The notes beneath the pieces are model-generated. The model ran no database searches, had not been told where the DNA came from, and saw only the letters and a program-made list of their open reading frames with translations. This document shows positions 7,997 through 16,057 of a stretch of DNA of 64,000 nucleotides, piece after piece. The stretch's first letter is position 1; the number at the start of each line of letters is the position of its first letter. The translations under genes were made by a program, and so were the position numbers. Source of the stretch: CAWDPQ01 sp963804245. GTDB lineage: Bacteria > Acidobacteriota > Vicinamibacteria > Vicinamibacterales > 2-12-FULL-66-21. Location of the stretch: the NCBI GenBank assembly GCA_963804245.1, contig CAWDPQ010000018.1, positions 79,702-143,701 of the forward strand, given 5' to 3'.

Positions 7997-8210
7997 TCAG
8001 GCGGCGCGGCGGACCCGCGTTCGGTCAAAGATCGTGGTGGCGATGTACTCCGCGTCCCTGCCGACACCGTGAATCATCACCGACGACGCGGCATTCAGGA
8101 ACATCAGTCCCACGAAATAAAGGCCAGGCGCGTTGATGGCGACGCCACGCTCCTGCATCGGCCGTCCATCGTCTCCAAAAACCGGCAGGTCAATTCGCGG
8201 CGCAGTTCTT
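7997..8210 (-). pseudogene. FAD-dependent oxidoreductase, C-terminal fragment
   Basis: About 65 residues ending GVGRDAEYIATTIFDRTRV. The segment DLPVFGDDGRPMQERGVAI followed by APGLYFVGLMFLNAASS is the typical end of flavin monooxygenase or pyridine-nucleotide oxidoreductases, where the G-L-x-F-V-G motif closes the FAD site. Upstream of about 8210 the frame turns into arginine-rich nonsense, so both dinucleotide-binding domains are missing. It faces the intact RraA-like gene. It is one of three truncated genes within 2 kb. Confidence 0.65.
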
Positions 8211-8343
8211 CCAGCGATGTCACACGCGTTTGAGCGATGCCGGGCGACGCGAATGCGTGAACCGCATCGATTTCGGCTCACGAGCAGCCGAGCGCTCGAT
8301 CGTGGACGCGGCCCGCGTCTCGGTATAGCATGCGCATCTCGCC

Positions 8344-9039
8344 ATGTCTCCATCCTGGACTTCTGACGAAGAGCTCTTTGCGCGTGCCCGCCGCGACCTA
8401 TTTTCCGCCGTGATCGGCGACACGCTCGACCTGCTCGGCCGGCGACACCAGTTCCTACCGCCCGAGATTCAGCCCCTGCGTGATGACATGGTGGTCGTCG
8501 GGCGCGCGATGCCGGTGCTTGAGGCCGACGACGAGGTCGGCAAGGCTCAGGGATGTCCCGACGAGGTGCTCCATAGCCCGTGCGGTTTGATGCTGCGAGC
8601 GCTCGACGACCTGAAGCCGGACGAAGTGTACGTCTGCACCGGCCCTTCGCGGGCCTATGCATCGTGGGGAGAGCTCATGAGCATGAGCGCGCGCACCCGG
8701 GGCGCCGCCGGCGTGGTGATAGACGGCTGGTCGCGCGACACGCCGGGCATCCTCGCCCTCGGGTTTCCTTGCTTCTCCCGAGGTCGGTATGCGCAGGATC
8801 AACGGACACGCGGCACGGTGGTCGATTTCCGCTGCCCCGTCCGGATCAGCGGCGTCGACATCCGCCCCGGCGATGCCATCTTCGGCGACCTGGACGGCGT
8901 CGTCGTGATTCCGCGCGAAATTGAGACGGAGGTCTTCATCGGCGCCTGGGAAAAAGCCCAAGGAGAGAAGCGTGTATTTGAGGCCATCAAGGGCGGCATG
9001 AGTGCGCAACAGGCCTGGGACCGCTACGGCATCTTCTGA
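8344..9039 (+). CDS. RraA-like aldolase family protein
   Basis: A 231-residue member of the RraA/HMG-aldolase family. The core signature is present: GELMSMSARTRGAAGVVIDG followed by WSRDTPGI, which places the conserved glycine-rich turn and the D-G-x-x-R-D metal/pyruvate-binding site. The later FGDLDGVVVIPRE is also typical. Class II pyruvate aldolases of this family split 4-hydroxy-4-methyl-2-oxoglutarate or decarboxylate oxaloacetate; the E. coli RraA subgroup binds RNase E. The longer N-terminus with HQFLPPEIQPL is like the metabolic rather than the RNase-regulator branch. Truncated genes lie on both sides, so its pathway context is lost. Confidence 0.85.
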   Translation: MSPSWTSDEELFARARRDLFSAVIGDTLDLLGRRHQFLPPEIQPLRDDMVVVGRAMPVLEADDEVGKAQGCPDEVLHSPCGLMLRALDDLKPDEVYVCTGPSRAYASWGELMSMSARTRGAAGVVIDGWSRDTPGILALGFPCFSRGRYAQDQRTRGTVVDFRCPVRISGVDIRPGDAIFGDLDGVVVIPREIETEVFIGAWEKAQGEKRVFEAIKGGMSAQQAWDRYGIF

Positions 9040-9145
9040 GGAGCGGCGACCGTGTAGTACGTGACCGGCCCGCGGAGAGTCCAGAACTCCGTCATGAACA
9101 TGAAGAAGTCCGTCGTCATGAACGCACGCGAATGCACTTGCAGGA

Positions 9146-9362
9146 ATGTCTGCCACGACCGACGTCCACGAGGTGTGCGCGCACCACACCGATCCGGATC
9201 TTGTCATCGCGGCGGCCGGCATTGGGCTCTGTGTCAGTCAAGACGGTGGAGCAACCTGGAATGTCGAGCAGGACGGCCTCCATGCCTCTTGCTGCTCTGC
9301 CGTGGCGTTCTTGGGTGACGATATACTCGTGGCGGGATGCACGGACCACTTCGCAACGCAGG
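9146..9362 (+). pseudogene. BNR-repeat (sialidase/YCF48-like) protein fragment
   Basis: About 70 residues of a seven-bladed BNR-repeat protein. The Asp-box blade is clear (LCVSQDGGATWNVEQDGL, S-x-D-G-G-x-T-W) and is preceded by HTDPDLVIAAAGIG and followed by AVAFLGDDILVA. A full protein would have several more blades on each side. The frame is cut at about 9362, where the response-regulator gene takes over in another frame. No substrate can be inferred. Confidence 0.65.
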
Positions 9363-9368
9363 TTCTCC

Positions 9369-10352
9369 TTGAACATCGCAGCCCCTGCCCGACCGCGCGT
9401 CCTCCTGGCCGACGATCACATCCACTTTCTGGCATCGGTCAGCCGCCTTCTTTCTGCCGCTTTTGACATCGTGGCCATTGCGGCCGACGGCCGTCAGGCG
9501 CTGGACCTGGCCAGACGCCTCCGGCCCGACGTGGTCGTGCTGGACGTCTCCATGCCCGATCTCGACGGCTTTCAGACACTCGAGCAGCTCCGGCGAGATG
9601 GCCTGGAAACCAGAGTCGTCTTCCTGACGATGCACGAGGATGACGAATTCGTCGCCGCGGCAATCAACGCCGGCGCGCACGGCTACGTGCTGAAATCGCG
9701 CATCCACCCGGATTTGATCAGCGCGATCGACCACGCCCTTGCGGGGCGGCTGTTCGTGCCATCCCTGACTTCGCTCTCGGCTGTCGCCGGCAACCGGCAC
9801 ACCGTCCAGTTTCATACCAACGACAGCCACTACCTGGACGAGATAAGCCAGCTGGTTGGTGCGACACTGCGGTCGGGCGAGCAGGTCGTCATCGTCACCA
9901 GCGAAGCGAACCTCATTGGCGTCGCTCAGCGCCTGCAGGCGCGGCAGATGAACGTCGCAATGCTGGCTGAGCGGGGACAGTACGTCACGCAGGATTCCGC
10001 ACTGGCCTTGTCACACGTGATGCACCATGGGAGACCTGACAAGGAGCGCCTGGCGGAGATCATCCACGGCCTCGACCGGTTGCGCGTGGCCGCCCCGAAT
10101 GGACCGGGTCGTCTGACGATCGTCGGCGACATGACCGTCTCCCTGTGCCGGAACGGCGATTTCGAGGCGGCGCTGGAGTTCGAACGGATCTGGAACGAGT
10201 TGACGCGCGCGTTGCCGTTCTTCACCATCTGCAGCTACCCGATCGACTGCTTCGAGCACGAAGAAGCCTCGAATCAGCTTCCGAACGTGTGCGCTGAGCA
10301 CAGCGCAGTCACATCAGGAATTTCGTCGCTGCGCTCGCGCGACATTAACTGA
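9369..10352 (+). CDS. Response regulator with REC and MEDS domains
   Basis: About 327 residues from a likely TTG at 9369. Earlier in-frame starts lie inside the BNR fragment. Residues 10-125 are a receiver domain: acidic pair DD at 15-16, phospho-acceptor D59 in VVVLDVSMPDLDGF, threonine in VFLTMHE, lysine in GYVLKS. In place of a DNA-binding output domain, residues from about 140 match the MEDS sensory domain: HTVQFHTNDSHYLDEI, GEQVVIVTSEANL and LTIVGDMTVSLCRNG. MEDS domains are RecA-like ligand-sensing modules first described in DcmR and in anti-sigma-like proteins. The histidine kinase starts 10 bp downstream, so the two form an operon. Confidence 0.85.
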   Translation: MNIAAPARPRVLLADDHIHFLASVSRLLSAAFDIVAIAADGRQALDLARRLRPDVVVLDVSMPDLDGFQTLEQLRRDGLETRVVFLTMHEDDEFVAAAINAGAHGYVLKSRIHPDLISAIDHALAGRLFVPSLTSLSAVAGNRHTVQFHTNDSHYLDEISQLVGATLRSGEQVVIVTSEANLIGVAQRLQARQMNVAMLAERGQYVTQDSALALSHVMHHGRPDKERLAEIIHGLDRLRVAAPNGPGRLTIVGDMTVSLCRNGDFEAALEFERIWNELTRALPFFTICSYPIDCFEHEEASNQLPNVCAEHSAVTSGISSLRSRDIN

Positions 10353-10361
10353 GGTGGCCAT

Positions 10362-12176
10362 ATGAGCTTCGGTACTCCATCGCACCGAGATAGCGACGGG
10401 TTGTTCCGGCTGGTGGCGGATAGCCTGCCGCTACTCGTCTGGATTTCTGGGTCCGACAAGCGCTGCACCTACTTCAACAAGCCGTGGCTCGACTTCACCG
10501 GGCGACCCCTCGAGTCCCAGATCGGCGATGGTTGGGCAGACGGTGTGCACGCCGCAGACCTGCCGCATTGCCTGGACACGTACAGCCGCGCCTTCGACCG
10601 CCGTGAACCGTTCATGATGGAATATCGGCTTCGCCGGCATGACGGCGAATACCGGTGGGTCCTCGACAATGCGGCGCCGCTGTTCGATCCCGACGGTTCG
10701 TTCGCTGGTTACATCGGCGCGTGCTCTGACGTGACGGAGTTCAGGCGCGCGGAAGCCGAGCGCAACGTCGCCAACGATCGGCTCCGGCTGGCGATGGAAT
10801 CGGGCAAGTCCGTGGGCTGGGAATGGGATCTCAAGACGAACCGCGATACCTGGTTCGGCGACCTGTCGACCATCTTCGGCATTCCCTCCAATGTCTACGA
10901 TGGACACGTCGACGATTTCCGTCGTTCGGTGCATCCGGAAGACCGGGGCCTGGTCTGGAAAGCCGTCAAGGATGCGATGGAGACCCGCTCACCTTACGCG
11001 GCGGAGTTCCGCGTCGTGTGGCCCAACGGCACGGTGCGATGGGTGGCAGCCAAGGGCCAGTTCTACTACTCACCCGGCGGCGACGCGGAGCGGATGCTGG
11101 GACTGGCCGTGGACATCACCGAACGCAAGGACGCCGAGGAATCACTGCGGCGCAAGGAGATGGAGCTCAAGGAATCCCAGCGCCTCGCTGGAGTCGGCGG
11201 CTGGCAGTGGGATCCGGATACCGACACGGTCGTGTGGTCGGAAGAGCTCTATCGCATCGCCGGTCGTGATCCGATCCTGCCGGCCGTGAGCTACAAGGAA
11301 CACTCACGGCTGTATACCGCCGAGAGCTGGGACCGGCTGCGGGCCGCCGTCGAAACGGCCCTCCACACCGGCGCACCCTACGAACTCGATCTCGAGATGG
11401 TCTGCGCCGACGGCACGCACCGATGGGTCACGGCACGCGGCGAGGCCCAGCGTGATTCCGCCGCCCAGATCGTACGGCTACGCGGTACGGTCCAGGACAT
11501 CACGGAGCGCAAGCGTGCCGAAGAAGCGCTGTCCAGCGTGAACGGCCGTCTCATTGAGGCCCAGGAGTCAGAGCGCGCCAGGATCGCCAGAGACCTGCAC
11601 GACGACATCGGTCAGCGTCTCGCATTGCTGACGTTGGCGCTGAAACAGGTGAAAGGACTGCAGCCGGATTCCTCCGGCGAGGGCCTCAGTAGCCTGGACG
11701 CGCTTCAGAAACAGATCGCGGAAATCGCGGCCGATGTGCAGGCGCTGTCACACGAGCTGCACCCGCCACGGCTGCTGCATCTTGGCGTTGCGGCCGCGAT
11801 GCGGGGTTTCTGTGAGGAGCTCTCCGGCCAAAAAAACGTCGGGATTGATTTCGGCCACGAGGACGTTCCGGGGTGTGTACCGCCTGACGTTTCGCTCTGT
11901 CTCTTCCGGGTGCTCCAGGAAGCCCTGCACAACGGGGTGCGACACAGCCGGGCGCAGCATTTCGATGTGCATCTTCGCGGAACCGGAAACGCCGTCCACC
12001 TCACCGTTCGTGATGATGGCGTTGGCTTCGACGTCGATGCGGCGAGTCGAAGCCTGGGACTCGGCCTGACCAGCATGAAGGAACGTCTGAAGCTGGTAGG
12101 TGGCGAGCTGGTCATCGAGTCGCAATCGAAACGCGGCACCTCCGTTCTGGCCCGCGCTCCGGTTCGGCGAAGCTAG
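10362..12176 (+). CDS. Triple-PAS sensor histidine kinase (HisKA_3 type)
   Basis: A 604-residue soluble kinase from ATG 10362 with GAGGTGG upstream. Three PAS/PAC units in tandem cover roughly residues 10-125, 130-255 and 260-385; each closes with a PAC motif (RRHDGEYRWVLDNAAP, FRVVWPNGTVRWVAA, EMVCADGTHRWVTAR). The dimer/phospho-acceptor helix is ARIARDLHDDIGQRL with H413, the NarX/DegS-type HisKA_3. The ATPase domain follows with the N-box in LQEALHNGVRHS and G-boxes in VRDDGVGFD and GLGLTSMKERL. No transmembrane segment or signal peptide is seen, so sensing is cytoplasmic. Its partner is most likely the REC-MEDS protein 10 bp upstream, although HisKA_3 kinases usually pair with LuxR-type regulators. 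Confidence 0.93.
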   Translation: MSFGTPSHRDSDGLFRLVADSLPLLVWISGSDKRCTYFNKPWLDFTGRPLESQIGDGWADGVHAADLPHCLDTYSRAFDRREPFMMEYRLRRHDGEYRWVLDNAAPLFDPDGSFAGYIGACSDVTEFRRAEAERNVANDRLRLAMESGKSVGWEWDLKTNRDTWFGDLSTIFGIPSNVYDGHVDDFRRSVHPEDRGLVWKAVKDAMETRSPYAAEFRVVWPNGTVRWVAAKGQFYYSPGGDAERMLGLAVDITERKDAEESLRRKEMELKESQRLAGVGGWQWDPDTDTVVWSEELYRIAGRDPILPAVSYKEHSRLYTAESWDRLRAAVETALHTGAPYELDLEMVCADGTHRWVTARGEAQRDSAAQIVRLRGTVQDITERKRAEEALSSVNGRLIEAQESERARIARDLHDDIGQRLALLTLALKQVKGLQPDSSGEGLSSLDALQKQIAEIAADVQALSHELHPPRLLHLGVAAAMRGFCEELSGQKNVGIDFGHEDVPGCVPPDVSLCLFRVLQEALHNGVRHSRAQHFDVHLRGTGNAVHLTVRDDGVGFDVDAASRSLGLGLTSMKERLKLVGGELVIESQSKRGTSVLARAPVRRS

Positions 12177-12214
12177 GGCGCCGTGACCAGATCGCTGGGC
12201 GTCGGCGCCGTATT

Positions 12215-12365
12215 TCGCTGAAGACTTTCGGCTTGGCAGACCCCGCGTTCTTGCGTTACGTCCTCGGCGGCTGGCAGGTGGGCGGAATTACGACGCTGGA
12301 GAGCGGCCGTCCGATTTAAGTCGAGATTCAAGGCGATCGGGCGAACACAACGACGACGAGACAAG
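12215..12365 (+). pseudogene. TonB-dependent receptor fragment
   Basis: A short stretch between the kinase and the SelA-like gene reads DPAFLRYVLGGWQVGGITTL and then ESGRPI before a stop, and continues in frame with GDRANTTTT. GWQVGGITTLxSGRPF is a well-conserved segment from the late beta-barrel of Oar-like TonB receptors. Nothing else of the receptor is present. It overlaps the read-through tail of the SelA-like frame on the other strand. Confidence 0.5.
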
Positions 12366-12408
12366 CGGCTCGCGATTGGGGAGCGGTCCAGCGGCGAAAT
12401 GCGCCGGT

Positions 12409-14051
12409 CTACACGTGGCGCCGCGCGGTCCAGCGCGCGGTCAGAGTACTCGCCCATGTCGATCGAGCCTGACATGGTGTCGCCGGTCAGGCTCCCTGAG
12501 AAAACAAATGCCAGGTTGTCGCCGTGGAACTCGGCCGGTTCGGTGGCGAATGTCACGCTGTCGCCGTCGATCGTGCCCACGAGCTCGCGCGCAATGAAGT
12601 CGCCTTGGTGGGTGCCCTGGAGGCGATTGCCGGTCTGCAGCAGATCCACGGTGTGCGTGCTGCTGCCCGCGGCGAACTGGATGTCTACTTTCCAGTGCCC
12701 GCTCGCGTTGCCCGCCGGCGGCGCCGGAGGCACGACAGGCTTCGGCGTGTGCTTCGCGGAAAGCACCTTGTAGACGGCCTCAGCGACGATCTTCTCGTCG
12801 CCGTCCGCCATCATGGCCGTGTTGATCGAAATGCCAGTGTCTCCCGACGCATCCGGCGCGGATTGTCCGCCGTCCCCGCCGAGTGCGATGCGCGGCTCGC
12901 CGTCGTACAGGATGTTCGCCACTTCACGCCCCGTGATACCGACCGTCTTGGAGTCCCACCGAAGTGAGACGCGCGCGCTGCGGTTGTTGCGGTGGCCGGG
13001 CTCGCGTCGTACGGACGCGGTGATGCCGGGGATCTTCGTCACACGATTCGCGATGGAGTCGCAGCGCGCCACCCATCGTTTCCATTCGGCCTCGTGATCG
13101 CGCTTGACCCAACTCTCCACCGCCGCCAGCATGCCGAAGACCTCTTCGCGTCCGACCTTCATACTCCTGGCGTAGCCGTGATGCGGCGCGCTGTGAACCC
13201 AGGCCGCCTGCACGAGGTCCTTGCGCCCCAGAAGCAACCCGGCGCTCTGCGGTCCCCGGATCAGCTTGCCGCCGCTGTAGCACACCATCGTCGCGCCGCG
13301 CTCGAGGTGAACGGACGGAATCGTGAGGATCTCGGCGGCAGCATCCACGAGAATCGGCACGTTGTGAGGCTTGGCAATACGCGCGATCGCCTCGGCCGGC
13401 ATCGCGAACCGAACTCGTTCTCCGCGTTCGGTCGAAGGTAAATCATCGCCGTCCTTGGACCGATGGCCAGCTGCCAGCGCCTCGAGCGTGTCGACTTCGA
13501 TGACCCTGACGCCCACGGCCCGGATGGCCGCGTCATAGACGGTGCGCGAGTGGCTCGGGATGATGACTTCGTCTTTTGCGAAGCCGGTGAGGTCGGGTAT
13601 TCGCACGTGCAGGTCCGGATTCCCGCCCGCGACGCAGGCAGCCGTCGCGTGCGAAATGGCGGCGGAACAACCCGCGCTCACGAGGCCCCATTCAGCGCCG
13701 GTCAGCTCGGCGAGCCGCTTACCGGCGGCTGCCATGAGCTCGTCCATCTGCACGTGCAACTGGTTCGAGAGGCTCTTGGCTTCCCGGACTTCCGGCAACT
13801 CGATGGAGCCGCCGATCACGGTGACGGTCCCCCGGCAGTTGATCAGGGGCCGAACACCCAGCGACCGGTACAAGTCATGTGGGCTGCGCGGGACCGGCGC
13901 GGTCGGCGCCGCTGACGCAGAGAGTCGCCGCGCGCGGGAGCAGGCTGCCGAAGGCGAGGAAACTTGCCATGCGTCCGAGATCGCGCCGCGTGAAGCTCGC
14001 CAATCGCTTCGGACTGCAGCTGTTGAACAACGCGGCCACTCGCTTTTCCAT
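12409..14051 (-). pseudogene. SelA-like PLP-dependent enzyme with Tat signal, frameshifted
   Basis: An aminotransferase-fold SelA-like enzyme. The PLP lysine lies in YSGGKLIRGPQ and the cofactor aspartate in ILVDAAAEI. The start is ATG 14051 with GAGGACA upstream; from there the N-terminus reads as a Tat leader with FTRRDLGRM. This frame ends in TGA at the position where the enzyme frame (HDLYRSLGVRPLINCRGT) takes over, so there is a shift near 13930. A second shift near 12440 separates the body from its natural end (LTARWTARRHV, stop at 12409); without it the frame reads on to 12173 as nonsense. A beta-rich C-terminal domain of about 110 residues follows the PLP part, as in the 36897-38558 paralog. 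It is divergent from the amidohydrolase. Either sequencing errors or a pseudogene. Confidence 0.75.
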
Positions 14052-14399
14052 TGTGTCCTCGGTCTCTTCATCCCCGGCGCGTTCACAGCGTCATCTCGGT
14101 GATCGATCGCCGGCTTTCCGGCCGCTACCGCGCGGTCGACGGGATGCGCCGGGTTTCGGTCATCTCGACCTTCGGAATTCCACGGATTCGCGGATCGTGT
14201 CTAAAGACCTGCGGATGCGACCTCAGTGATGATCTCTGCGACGGCAGGGGATTGATCGCCGGCGCCACTGCTGTAACAATGCACGCCTCTGGAGGTAACG
14301 TCAATAATCCCGTGTTGCAAGGGTCCGCATCGATCCGATTGCCGGCGCCTTCACCGCCTCGAAGCTCGATTGCATCCGCGAGAACAAGGAGACCGACCA

Positions 14400-15668
14400 A
14401 TGAGATGTCTTGCCGCTGTTGTCGCCGCACTGCTCCTCTCGAATGCCGCCTGGGCCCAGGCCCAGTACGACGTGCTGCTCAAGGGCGGGCACGTCATCGA
14501 CCCGCGCAACGACGTCAACCGCCGGATGGATGTCGCCGTCACAGCAGGCAAGATCGCACGCGTGGCCGAGAACATTGCCGCCAGTGAAGCGAAGAAGGTG
14601 GTCGACGTGACCGGTCTCTACGTCACGCCTGGCCTCGTGGACATTCACGTCCACGTGTACACCGGTCCCGACCCGCTCGCCGAGTACACCGGCGACCGCA
14701 GCGTAGCCCCGGATAACTTTACGTTTCGCAGCGGCGTAACGACGGTCGTGGATCTGGGATCGTCGGGATGGCGGAATTTCCCGGACTTCAAGGCACGCGT
14801 CATCGACCGCGCGCGCACGCGCGTCCTCGCCATGCTCAACATCGTGGGACGCGGGATGGCTGGCGGCTCCAGCATCGAGCAGAACGTCCAGGACATGCAG
14901 CCGGAGGAAACAGCCCGTGTTGCACGCCAGTACCCGGAGATCATCGTCGGCGTGAAGACGGCGCACTTCCAGGGGCCCGAGTGGACCGCGGTCGATCACG
15001 CCGTGGCGGCGGGGACTGCCGCCAACATTCCGGTCGCCGTCGACTTCGGCAACTTCAATCCCGCACGCCCGTTCGAGGAGCTGGTGACGAAGCACCTCCG
15101 CCCCGGCGACTGGTACACGCACATGTACACGCAGCGCGTCCCCTACTTCGACGCCAACGGGAAGCTGCGCCCGTACCTCCTCGAGGCGCGGAAGCGGGGC
15201 GTGAAGTTCGACGTGGGCCATGGCGGCGGCAGCTTCTCGTGGGCCAACGCCATTCCGGCGATTCAGCAGGGGTTCGTGCCCGATTCGATCTCGACCGACC
15301 TGCACGTCGGCAGCATGAACCGGGGCATGAAGGACATGACGAACCTGATGTCCAAGATCCTCAACCAGAACGTGCCGCTCGCCGACGTGATCAAGATGTC
15401 GACGATCAATCCGGCGACGCAGATCAAGCGTCCGGAACTCGGGCACCTCAGCGTCGGCGCCGGCGCGGACGTCGCGGTGCTGCGTGTGGATGAAGGCAAG
15501 TTCGGATTCATGGACGCGCGCGGCGCGCGGGCGATGGGCACGAAGATGATCGTCTGCGAGCTGACGCTGAAAGGCGGCGCCGTGGAGTGGGACCTGAACG
15601 GCCGTGCCGCCGAGGATTGGAAGACGGTCTACGCGTCGAAGACCTCGAGCGACGCTGCTCGACGGTAA
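14400..15668 (+). CDS. Secreted amidohydrolase/deacetylase-family metallohydrolase
   Basis: A 422-residue binuclear metal hydrolase with a signal peptide (MRCLAAVVAALLLSNAAWAQ). The ATG at 14400 has AAGGAG upstream and is chosen over an in-frame ATG 30 bp earlier because the leader starts here. Metal ligands are visible: HVHVY after VTPGLVDI, a bridging lysine in IVGVKTAHF, later H in WYTHMYT and VGHGGGS, and D in SISTDLH. The family (EF_0837/AHA_3915-like) often sits next to SelA-related PLP enzymes. Here the SelA-like gene is divergent, with about 350 bp between the starts. The substrate may be an N-acyl amino compound. The intergenic region holds no other gene. Confidence 0.88.
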   Translation: MRCLAAVVAALLLSNAAWAQAQYDVLLKGGHVIDPRNDVNRRMDVAVTAGKIARVAENIAASEAKKVVDVTGLYVTPGLVDIHVHVYTGPDPLAEYTGDRSVAPDNFTFRSGVTTVVDLGSSGWRNFPDFKARVIDRARTRVLAMLNIVGRGMAGGSSIEQNVQDMQPEETARVARQYPEIIVGVKTAHFQGPEWTAVDHAVAAGTAANIPVAVDFGNFNPARPFEELVTKHLRPGDWYTHMYTQRVPYFDANGKLRPYLLEARKRGVKFDVGHGGGSFSWANAIPAIQQGFVPDSISTDLHVGSMNRGMKDMTNLMSKILNQNVPLADVIKMSTINPATQIKRPELGHLSVGAGADVAVLRVDEGKFGFMDARGARAMGTKMIVCELTLKGGAVEWDLNGRAAEDWKTVYASKTSSDAARR

Positions 15669-15711
15669 CGGAGCCTGGCACACGTGTTCCCGATAGCGGA
15701 GGCCCAGTCCA

Positions 15712-15987
15712 ATGACCGGTGGACTTCAGTGGGACTACAACTGCTCTGCCGACGTGCTGTCGGCGTGGATCGGTACGCCCGAACCGTGCGACGAGGTGGC
15801 GGTCGATGACTCCGTCGTCATCCGCATCAGTCGCACGACCCATCGGCCCGTAGGCATCGACATACGTTTCGCGTCACGGCGGATCCGGTGGACCGGCGCG
15901 CTCGACGGCTCGCTCGCGCGCGCCCTGCTCCAACAGCACGGACCCGCCGCGATGAAGACCTGGCAGGCATCCCGGCTTCACCGCTGA
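15712..15987 (+). CDS. Small DUF2283-like protein
   Basis: A 91-residue protein from ATG 15712 with GGAGG nine bases upstream. The pattern WDYNCSADVLSAWIG, then VAVDDSVVIRI, then PVGIDIR resembles DUF2283 proteins (YDPEADALYI, DDGVVVD, VVGIEI), which are small beta-rich proteins of unknown role. It follows the amidohydrolase by 43 bp in the same direction and may be transcribed with it. The match is by pattern and not certain. Confidence 0.55.
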   Translation: MTGGLQWDYNCSADVLSAWIGTPEPCDEVAVDDSVVIRISRTTHRPVGIDIRFASRRIRWTGALDGSLARALLQQHGPAAMKTWQASRLHR

Positions 15988-16057
15988 TCGTGAACGGCCT
16001 GCGTTCGCGTGAGCGGCGCGAAGCCGGCGACGCCATCGGCAGCCCCTCAGAGCAACT

